In this document: piece after piece, positions 35,981 through 46,600 of the stretch
Layout: each line of letters opens with the position of its first letter
How positions within the stretch are numbered: the first letter of the stretch is position 1
Source: Thiohalocapsa sp. PB-PSB1
Lineage (GTDB): Bacteria; Pseudomonadota; Gammaproteobacteria; Chromatiales; Chromatiaceae
Length of the DNA stretch: 64,000 bases
NCBI GenBank assembly: GCA_016745215.1
Contig: CP050890.1
Span: 3,658,001-3,722,000 of the forward strand
Direction of reading: 5' to 3'
Made by a program: the position numbers and the translations under genes
The notes under the pieces: generated by a model
Seen by the model: only the letters and a program-made list of their open reading frames with translations
Database searches by the model: none
What the model was told of the DNA's origin: nothing

Positions 35981-37435
35981 CAATACCTTCGCCAAATGAC
36001 CCGATCTCATGCTGCACTAAGTTCTTGATTAATCCGCCCCAGATTTGCAGCCTGCTCAAGGGCTTGGTCAATACTATTTGCTTCGGGCATTTCCGGAAGC
36101 ATTTTTAACACCTCCAGGACGTATTTCCGGCCGCGGAAGTGGGCTTTGAGGTCATTGACGCTAAAGCTCGGACAGTGCTCGCGCACCGGTCGCATCAGGA
36201 TCTGGGACAGGTTGATCATCAGCATCGCCAGGTTGGCACTGTTGTAGACCGGCGTTGGCTTGATCACCATGAAGTCTTCCAAGCCCCAGTACTGTTTGGC
36301 GTCTCGGAAGTTGAACTCGATTTGGAAGCGCAAGCGATAGTAATCGATGAGCGCTTCGTAGCCTAACTCAAGATCACTACTGAAAAGGATGACATGGGCC
36401 TGGGCACCGGTGCGTTGGTTGGTCTTGACGAGGATCACGACATTGAGCCGGTCGGGGAATTTTTTGTGCCAAACGGGCAGTTGGTAGATGGCCGTATGAA
36501 CCTGTCCTTCCACGGAAGTGGCTTTGAGAAAGCACGGCGGCAAGTGTTGATAATCGAGCTTGCTGCCGTACTTGCGCCGCGGGCCGCGCCCGGCGTAGGG
36601 GCCGTCATAGGGCAGATACAGCGCGCTGTTGTGGCGCAATTTGCTGATCAACTCTAAGCCCGTGCGACGGACCATTTGCAGCGCTTGATTATGGCCGAAG
36701 GCCCCGTCGAAGACGAAATAACGCACCGTCAGCGTCTGGCACACCAGTGCCAGCACCTGGCGCAGAAGGTCTTGAACGAACTGCAAATAGGGCGACAGAC
36801 TCACCTCCCGGCGATTGCCATTGCGGCTACCTTTCGGCCGCCCTCGGTCCTTACCCCGACCCGCTTTGGACGCTTTCGGGCAGCTCGCGGCCGTCTCTTT
36901 GAGAATCGGCTCCAGGCGCAATGGGTACGAACAGCGCCGTTGCACGCTAATCAACGACAGGCTCAGAAAACACAACCCCGGGATCGTCTTGCCAACCACC
37001 GAGGAGAAAAAACGATCCAGACCGTGGGTCTTCTTGCCCGATTTGCTCACCACCACTTCATCGCCCGCCAGCAACCAGTGCGTTTCGTCGCCCAGCAGGT
37101 GCTGGCGAATCACCAGCCAATGCACTTGGCCCCAACTGAGCGTGGTGTTGAACAACCGCTGCAGCGTCCGATAGCTTCCCCCGCGCTCGGTCCAGCGCGA
37201 TAGCCCCCGCATCGTTACCCGCCCCGTCATCGCCAACAGCCCTTCCACAACGCAACCCAAACGGCCAAGGCTCGTCTTATCTACGCTCTGGCTTAAGCAG
37301 CTCAAGATCAGCATAATGTCGGGCATGGGCGATAGCCTCCTGAGGGAATAGGTCTTCGGATTAGTAACTGGATAACCTATCACCTCGGGCTGTCGCCCAC
37401 CTAATTTTTGGCGCTAATTTTTGGCGAAGGTATTG
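35981..37435 (-). mobile_element. complete IS4-like insertion sequence (copy 1)
   Basis: Perfect 16-bp terminal inverted repeats (CAATACCTTCGCCAAA at 35981-35996 and the inverse at 37420-37435) enclose one transposase gene. The flanking TAATAA on both sides (35975-35980, 37436-37441) is a likely 6-bp target duplication. The second, truncated copy is at 58918-59647 in the same orientation. Confidence 0.92.
36007..37326 (-). CDS. DDE transposase of the IS4-like element
   Basis: The start at 37326 (MPDIMLILSCLSQSVDKTSL) was chosen because a strong GGAGG lies ~9 bases upstream; the frame runs further to a GTG at 37383. The 439-residue protein has the DDE pattern: LLAGDEVVVSKSGKKTHGLD with the first Asp, RYFVFDGAFGHNQALQMV with the second, and YYRLRFQIEFNFRDAKQYWG, the Y-x2-R-x6-E signature of the IS4 group. 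It appears intact and may be active. The exact subgroup (IS4, IS701 or a neighbour) is not decided. Confidence 0.9.
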   Translation of the reverse strand: MPDIMLILSCLSQSVDKTSLGRLGCVVEGLLAMTGRVTMRGLSRWTERGGSYRTLQRLFNTTLSWGQVHWLVIRQHLLGDETHWLLAGDEVVVSKSGKKTHGLDRFFSSVVGKTIPGLCFLSLSLISVQRRCSYPLRLEPILKETAASCPKASKAGRGKDRGRPKGSRNGNRREVSLSPYLQFVQDLLRQVLALVCQTLTVRYFVFDGAFGHNQALQMVRRTGLELISKLRHNSALYLPYDGPYAGRGPRRKYGSKLDYQHLPPCFLKATSVEGQVHTAIYQLPVWHKKFPDRLNVVILVKTNQRTGAQAHVILFSSDLELGYEALIDYYRLRFQIEFNFRDAKQYWGLEDFMVIKPTPVYNSANLAMLMINLSQILMRPVREHCPSFSVNDLKAHFRGRKYVLEVLKMLPEMPEANSIDQALEQAANLGRINQELSAA

Positions 37436-37631
37436 TAATAAGAATAACGCCAACTACCGCCTCTACGGACTACACCGAGAAAGTCCGCACTAGGATCAAG
37501 TGACACTTGCCAATCACTGCCGGCCTGCTCAATGATCCTAACTGAAGCGCTAGCGCAGGTTAACTCATTAAATTACAAGGCAGAGAGTCGGCTGCCGAAA
37601 CCGCGCCGATCGAAGCCCGAGAACGAAACTC

Positions 37632-40600
37632 ATGCAAACGAACGCTCCCCACAAATCAAACCCGGTATTGCGGGAAGCGCCTTATTCCGAGCCTAACTCT
37701 GAGCCAGCCGGTTCCTACATCGGTCCGCACTGGCTAAGCGCCATTCTACTCCCCGCCGAGTCCTCAGCATGCACTAGCGCTGTACGCGCTTCCATTGCCG
37801 ACTCGCCATCCCCGGAATCCATGTCAAGCCAGGATGCCGCCGGGAAAACACTGATGTGTAAGCCCATGTCCACACCAATATTCGAGACATCCATTCGCCG
37901 GCTGCTCGGCTGCGCGCCCACGCACGCTCTGCCAGTCAGCAACAAGCCCATTCGCATAACGAATGACTCGTCATGCGCGGCACGATTTCCTAAACGGCGC
38001 TCTATGAGACAGGATCGCGGCATCCACATCGGCCTTGGCGAATTCAGCAGCAATCTTGCCCGCTTCACCATAGCTCTAGGGCTGAGCTTGGCGCTACTGC
38101 TGGGGCTAAGTCCTGCGTCTGCATCCGATCCGCCCTGTAGTCCGGGTGAAATCTACAACGTCGCCAGCATCAGCGGCGACGAGCCCGACCCGACGCCGGA
38201 CAACGACACCAGCGAGGTCTGCAACCCGATCGCCACCGCCAACCCCTCGTTGACCATCGACAAGAGCGCCAGCCCGATCAGCTACAGCGCGGTCGGCGAG
38301 GTGATCAACTACAGCTTCCTGGTGACCAACACCGGAAACGTCACCGTCAATAACCTCGCGGTGGCCGACGACAAGGCCACTGATGAGAACTGCCCGGTGA
38401 CTACGCTCGCTCCCGGTGCGACCGCCACCTGCTTCGCGACCTATACCATCATTCAGGACGATCTCGACGCCGGCAGCGTCACCAACATAGCGACCGCCAG
38501 CGCTACCGACCCTGACAACAACCCGGTTACCTCGCCGCCAGACACCGAGACGGTCGACGCGCTAACGGACTTGCTCATTGGCGACCGCGTCTGGTTCGAC
38601 ACCAACCAGGACGGCGTACAAGACCCGGATGAGCCCGGCATCGCTGGTGTCGCCGTCCGTCTGATCGGCACCGATGTCATCGGAAACCCGGTCGATGAGA
38701 TCGTCTACACCGACGGCTCGGGCTTCTATGCCTTCGAGGATCTGATCGGCGGCACCTACTCGGTCACCTTCGACAGCGACGGTGCCCTGATGGCTGCTGA
38801 TTATGATGTAACAATTCAGGACGCCGACCCGGTCAGCAGTCCGCTCGCCGACAGCTTCGACAGCGACGCTGACACGAACGGCGTGGTTGCCGGCGTGACG
38901 GTTACTGGCAAAGACGTGACCATCGACGCCGGCTTCTACCTAGCTAATGGTGACCTCCCGGCCCGTATCAGTGACACCGTCTGGTACGACACCGACGGCA
39001 ATGGCATCCAAGACAATGGCGAGCCCGGCGTCTCTGGCGTGGTCGTCGAGCTGTACGACGCCACCGGCACCGAGCTGCTCGCCACCGACGTTACCGACGG
39101 TGCCGGCCAGTACGAATTCGCCGGTCTCCCGGTCGGTGAATACACCGTAAAGTTCAACGCTCCGGCCGGCTACACCATCTCGCCACAGTACGCCGATGGT
39201 GCAACGACACCCGCAGATAGCGCGGTCGACAGCGACGCCGATCCCACCACCGGACTCACCGACGCATTCGTCGTCTTGGCTGGTATCGATCTGACCCAGG
39301 TCGACGCCGGCATGCGTGTAGCTGGGGCGGACCCGGCCAGCATCGGCGACTTCGTTTGGTACGACACGAACTCGAATGGCATCCAGGATACCGATGAACC
39401 GGGCATCCCGGGCATTGTCGTCAATATCTACCCCGATGCCGATCAAAACGGCCAGCCGGATACCGTCGATCCGCTGTCCACCGAGATCACTGGCCTCAGC
39501 GGCGATTACACCTTCGACGGCCTGAACGCCAACAGCTATGTGCTTGAGTTCGTTACACCTGACAGCTACACGCTTACCCTCCAAAGCGCCGGCGGGGACA
39601 GCGCCGTCGACAGCGATGCCGACCCACTCACCGGGTTTACTAACACTATCGACATAGCTACCGGCGAGACCATCGATGAGATCGATGCCGGCATGTTCGT
39701 GCCGGGGCAGGCGCCCATCAGCATCGGCGATTTCGTCTTTACCGACCTGAACGAAAACGGCCAGCCGGATAATGGCGAGTCCCTGGAAGATGTCGAGGTC
39801 GTCCTCTACGACGCACTGGGCAACGAGCTTGGGCGCACCACCACGGTCGCGTCCACCGACTCCAGCAACTACGCCTTCACCGGCGTCGCCGCCAGCCTCG
39901 ACTACCGTGTAGCCGTGGACACCTCCACGCTGCCGGTCGGTGCGATCCAGGTCTTCGACCCCGACGCCGTGCTTGACGACACCACCGATGTCATCGCCCC
40001 GACCGCTGATGTCGACACCGCTGACTTCGGCTACGAGAGCCTGGCCTTGCCGAGAAACACGGTCATTGGCAACCGTGTCTGGCTCGATGAGGACGGCGAT
40101 GGCGTCCAAGATGCCGGCGAGGCGGGTATCCCGAATCTGAACGTCGAGCTTTACCTGGCCGGCGATGATCCAGACACCACCTCACCGCAACAGACCACCA
40201 CCACCGATGCCGACGGCGGCTACCTATTTGCCGTGGCGCCGGGCGATTACCAAGTGGTTGTCGTACCATCGGCCGGATTGCAGCCGACCTATGACGAGGA
40301 CGGCATCGGCACGCCGAACGTCAGCGACAACATCAGCGTTGCCGATGGTGACGAGCACCTGACCGCCGACTTCGGCTACAACTGGGTCGACCCGGACAAC
40401 AGCACCGATCCACAACCACAGGCACCGGGTGCCATCGGCGACCGCATCTGGAACGACGCTGACGGCGACGGCGTACAGGATCCAGGCGAGGCCGGCATTG
40501 ATGGAGTCCAGGTGACGCTGTTCTACGACCCGGACGCTAACGGTATCTACGACAGCATATTCCCCGGCGGCACCACCACCACGGACGCGGCTGGCAACTA

Positions 40601-43600
40601 CATCTTCGACGACCTGCCCCCGGACAGCTACGTCGTTGCGGTGACGCCGCCGACAGGCTACGACAGCGCACCCACCGGTTTCCCGGTAGGTGGTGAGGAC
40701 AGCGTCAGCGACCCGATCCTGCTGGCGCCTGGCGACGTCTACGTCAACGCCGACTATGGCTATCAGCTCAGCGCAGGCGGCAGCGACATCGGTGACACCA
40801 TCTATGTCGATGCCAACGCAAACGGTGTAGAAGACATCGACGAACTGGGCATCCGCGGCGTCAGCGTCGCCCTCTATGACGACCTCAACGGCAATGGAAC
40901 GGTCGATCCTGGCGAGCCGGTGATCGCCACCACTGTCACCGACGAGAATGGTAATTACCTCTTCCCCGGCCTGCCGGGTACCAGCCAAGGCGCCAGCGGT
41001 GACTACGTCGTCGTTATCACCGATACCGATAATGTGCTCGGCGAGCGCGATCAGACCGCGGACCCGGACGGCGGCAACGACGGCCAAAGTGGCTTACAGG
41101 ACATTAGCGGCCTGCCCGGTGGCAGCAACCTCGATCAAGACCACGGCTATGCACCGATCGGGCACCAGCCAGGTGACGGATACATCGGCGACACCATCTT
41201 CATCGACGGCAATGCAAGCCTCGCGTTCGAGGCTGGCGAGGGTGTCGAAGGCGTAGTCGTTGAACTTTACAACACCGCCGGTACAGACCTGCTGGCAACC
41301 ACATTCACCGACGAGAACGGCAACTACGGTTTCGGCGGGCTCGACCCGACCGCCGCCTACCTGGTCCGGGTGGATACCAATAGCCTGCCGAGCAGCGGCG
41401 CGTCGCTGACCAACAGCGTCGATCCAGATGGCGTCCCCGACAGCCAAGCGATCCGCGATCTCAACGATCTCTCCGTCGGGCCGATCGACCAAGCCGCCGA
41501 CTTCGGCTACCTCTCCTTCGGCGAAGATGGCGGAGGTCGTATCCTGGGCAACATCTGGAACGACACCGACGCTAACGGCACGCTCGATGACGACGAGAGC
41601 AACGACGGCATCCCGGGCATAACCGTTGACATCTATGAAGACGTCAACGCCAACGGCGTGCTCGACGCTGGCGACCGTCTGGTCGGTCGCACCCTGACCG
41701 ATGAAACGGGCGAATTCACCTTCGGCGAACTGCCCCCAGGCAACTACCTGGTTGATGTCACCGACGAAGCCGGCCTGCTCGCCGGTTACTGGAAGAGTGA
41801 TGGTCCGAACGACGGTGCAAACAACAACAGTCAAATCGATCCCTATCCGATCGCGTTGAGTCCTAACGAAGTCAACGATACGGCAGATTTTGGCTACTAC
41901 ATCGAAGCCGCGGCGCTGGGCAACCGCGTGTGGCTGGACGACAACGGCGACGAGATCGCTGATGCCACCGACGGCAACGGCATCCAGGACGCCGGCGAGC
42001 CGGGTCTGGAAGGCATCGAAGTCACGCTGACCATCAGCTACCCGAACGGCGACAATGTCGAACTGGTGACGCTGAGCGACGCGAACGGCTTCTACAGCTT
42101 CGCCAACCTGCTGCTCGACGAGGACTACACCGCGGGCAACGGCGGTGCGGGCGAGCCCACCTACGTCATCAGCGCCCAGACCGGCGGCATCACGCCCGAG
42201 ATCGGCGTCACCGGCTACGTGCCGACCGTCATCAACGCCGGCACCGACACCAAGCTCGACAGCGACAACCACGCCGGCGTCACGCCGCTGGTGGCCCAGG
42301 GCGACAACGACCTCACGGTCGATGCGGCCAATCCGGGTAACGAAAGCGTCGAGGCCAGCTACGACTTCGGCTACCGCATCGTTCCGTTCGGTGAAGGGCT
42401 GGTCAACGGCACCGTCTACATCGACAGCAATGGCGACGGCCAGCTCGACCCAAGCGACACCGTGCTCGCCGGCGTCGAGGTGGCGATCACCGACGTCAAC
42501 GGCGTCGTCACCACCGTGACCACCGACGCGAACGGCTACTTCGAGCAGCAAGTCCCGTCCGGCACCACCACAGTGGACGTCATCGATGCGACCCTGCCCG
42601 ACGGCGCGAGCCTGACCAGTGATGCCAACGGCGAGGGCAACGACCCGACCACCGTCACCGTACCGAACGGCGGCATCGCCACCGACAACACCGGCTACCT
42701 GCTCGAGCCCGGCACCGGCTTGGTCGAAGGCATCGTCTACACCGACGAAGACGGCAACGGCTTCTACGACCCGGCCATCGACACCCCGCTCGAGGGCGTC
42801 GACGTCCTCATCACCGACGCCGACGGCACCACCACCGTCGTCACCACCGACGAGAACGGCACCTACAGCGCCGTCGTGCCGGCCGGTGAGACCGTCGTCG
42901 ACGTTGACGACAGCGACCTACCGGCGGGCAGCGTGCTGACCACGGACGCCAACGGCCAGGGCTCGGATCCGACCACGGTCAACGTGCCGGACGGCGGCAG
43001 AGCGCGCGACGACACCGGCTACGTCGACGGCGTCGACACCGGCAGCGTCAGCGAGCGCGTCTATCTGGAAAACAATGGCACACCGGGTTACCAGGACGGC
43101 ATCGACACCCCGCTGCCGGGCGTGACCGTCGTCATCACCGCCAGCAACGATGCGGTGTACAGCCTGACCACCGACAGCGAGGGCCTGGTCACCCAGCTGG
43201 TGCCGATCGGCGACACCGTCATCGACATCGACGACGCCAGCCTGCCGACGGGCACCATCATCGACAGCGTCGAACTTGGCGTCGGCTTCACCAGCACCGA
43301 CCCGACCACGGTCGATGTGCCGCTGAACGGCACCGCGCTCGATACCACCGGCTACGTCCTCACTGGCGGCAACGGCATCGTCGACGGCACCGTCTACCTC
43401 GACAACGACGGCGACGGCAGCTACGACCCGGGCGTCGACACCCCGCTGGGCGGCGTTGAAGTCACCATCACCGACGTCAACGGCACCGAGACCGTCGTCG
43501 TCACCGACGCCAACGGCTACTACAGCCAGAGCGTGCCGCCGGGCGCCACCACAGTCGACGTCAACGACGCCGACCTGCCGGCGGATGCAACACTGACCGA

Positions 43601-46600
43601 CAACAGCAACGGCGAGGGCAACGACCCGAGCGTGGTCACCGTGGTCGCGGGCGAGACCGTCACCGACAACACCGGCTACGTGCTGCCGCCGACGGCCAGC
43701 GTCATCGGCAACCGCGTATGGCTCGATGAGAACGGCGACGGCGTCCAAGACGCCGGCGAGGCGGGCATCGCCAACCTCAGCGTCGAGCTCTATCCGGCGG
43801 GTGCCGACCCGATCCCGGCCAACCTGCTCCAGAGCACCGTCACCGACGTCGACGGCGGCTACCTGTTCGCGGTCGAGCCGGGCGCCTACCAAGTCGTCGT
43901 CGTACCGACGGCGGGTCTTGAGCCCACCTTCGACGAAGACGGCATTGCCACGCCGAACCTCAGCGACAACATCAACATTGCCGCCGGCGAAGAACACCTG
44001 AGCACCGACTTCGGCTACAACTGGGTCGACCCGCAGGCGAGCGATGATCCGGGTCCGAACGAGCCGGGCGCCATTGGTGATCGCATCTGGAACGACGCCG
44101 ACGGCGACGGCATCCAAGACCCGGGCGAGAGCGGTCTGGGCGGCGTCGAAGTCAGCCTACTGACCGACGACAACGGCGACGGCCTCTACGGCGGCGTCGG
44201 CGACGACCCGGCGACCACAGTCACCACCGCGCCTGATGGCAGCTACATCTTCGACGACCTGCCGCCGGCCGGCTACGTCGTATCGGTTGACGACACGACC
44301 CTGCCTGCGGGCTTCAACACCGCCCCGTCCGGCTTCCCGGCGGGTGGTGAAGACGGCTCGAGCGACCCGATCCTGCTGGCCCCGGGCGACGTCTACGTCA
44401 ACGCCGACTACGGCTACAAGCTCGACACCGACAACGACCCGACCACGCCGGACGACCCGGCGGGCGGCAGCGACATCGGCGACCAGATCTACCTGGACAG
44501 CGACCGTGACGGCACCACCAACGGCGACACCGAGCCCGGCGTCGCCGGTGTGACGGTCGCGCTGATCGACGATGTCAGCGGCGACATCATCGCCACCACC
44601 GTCAGCTCCGACGGTACCGTCGATGTCGACGGCGACGGCACCCCCGACCCGGTGGGCAGCTACGTCTTCCCGGGGCTGCCGGCGGGCGCCTACACCGTCG
44701 TCGTCACCGACACCGACAACGTGCTCGGCAGCCGCGAGCAGACCGGTGATCTGGACGGCACGCTCGACGGCCAGAGCAGCGTCATCGTCGACGGCACCGA
44801 CGACATCGACACCGTCGACTTCGGCTACGCGCCGCTCGACCAGGGTCTGGGCAGCGGCTACATCGGCGACACCATCTTCCTGGACACTGGTGCCGGCACC
44901 CCGGGCAGCGCACCGGACGGCCTCTTCCAGGCGGGTGAAGGCCTCGAAGGCGTGCTCGTCGCACTCTACGAGAGCGACGGCACCACCCTGGTGGCCACCA
45001 CGACCACCGACGAGAACGGCCTATACGGCTTCGCCGGACTGGATCAGACCGCCACCTACGTCGTCGCGGTCGACACCGGCACGCTGCCGAACGCCGGCGT
45101 GGGCCTGACCAACACCGTCGATCCCGACGAGACCTGGCCGGCTGCGGGCGACAGCCAATCCAGCCGCGACCTCAGTGCGGTACTTGGCGGCATCGACGAC
45201 GGCGCCGACTTCGGCTACCAAGTCCTGCCGGGCGACAACCCCAACACCATCGGCGGCACCATCTGGGATGACGCCAACGCCGACGGCGAACTCACCGACG
45301 GCCTCGGCGGCACGCCGGACGAGAGCGGTGCGGGCCTCGCAGGCGTCACCGTCGACCTCTATGAAGACCTCAACGGCAACGGCGTGCTCGACGACGGCGA
45401 GCCCATCGTCGCCAGCACCGTCACCGACGCCGACGGCGACTACAGCTTCCCGGGCTTGCCGGACGGCAACTACCTGGTCGACGTCACCGACGAAGCCGGT
45501 GTGCTCGGCGGCTACTGGGCGAGCGAAGGCCCGGATGCCGGCGACGGCGTCACCGACAACAACAGCCAGCGCGACCCGTACCCCGTCAGCATCGGCGGCG
45601 GCGACACCGACACCACCGGCGACTTCGGCTACTACCTTGCCGGCGCTGCGCTCGGCAACCGCATCTGGGACGACCAGAACGGCAACGGCCTGCAAGACCC
45701 GGGCGAGCCCGGCCTGCAAGGCGTCGCGGTCACCCTGACGGCCGTCTACCCGAACGGCGACGCCACCGTCCTCACCGCGGTCAGCGACATTGACGGCTTC
45801 TACAGCTTCCCCAACCTGCTGCTCGACGAGGACTACAACGTCGGCAACGGCGACGCCGACCAGCCAGAGTACATCCTGAGCGCCGACACCGGCGTCGTCG
45901 GCTACGCGCCGACCGCCGTTAACGCCGGCTCGGATACCAAGCTCGACAGCGACAACCATGCCGGTGTCGCGCCGCTGGTGGTGCAGGGCGCTGACGATAT
46001 CAGCGTGAACGCCACCGACCCAAGTCTGGAGAGCGACGCGGCCAGCTACGACTTCGGCTACACCCTGCTACCTCCGGGTGCAGGCCTGGTCAACGGCACC
46101 ATCTACATCGACAGCAACGGCGACGGCCAGCTCGACCCGAGCGACACCGTGCTCGCTGGCGTCGACGTGCAGATCACCGACGTCAACGGCAGCGTGACCG
46201 TCGTCACCACCGATGAGAACGGCTACTTCGAACAGCCGGTTCCGGCCGGCACCACCGAAGTCGACGTCGTCGACGCCAGCCTGCCGGACGGCGTCAGCCT
46301 CACCAGTGATGCCAACGGCGAAGGCAACGACCCGACCGTCGTCAGCGTGCCGAACGGCGGCAGCGCCACCGACAACACCGGCTACGTCCTTGAGCCCGGC
46401 ACCGGATTAGTCGAAGGCATCGTCTACACCGACGAGAACGGCAACGGCATCTTCGAGCCCGGTATCGACACCCCGCTGGAGGGCATCGACGTCGTCATCA
46501 CCGACAGCGACGGCACCATCACCACGGTGACCACCGACGCGACCGGCGCCTACAGCGCCGTCGTCCCGGCCGGCGAGACCCTGGTGGACGTCGACGACAG

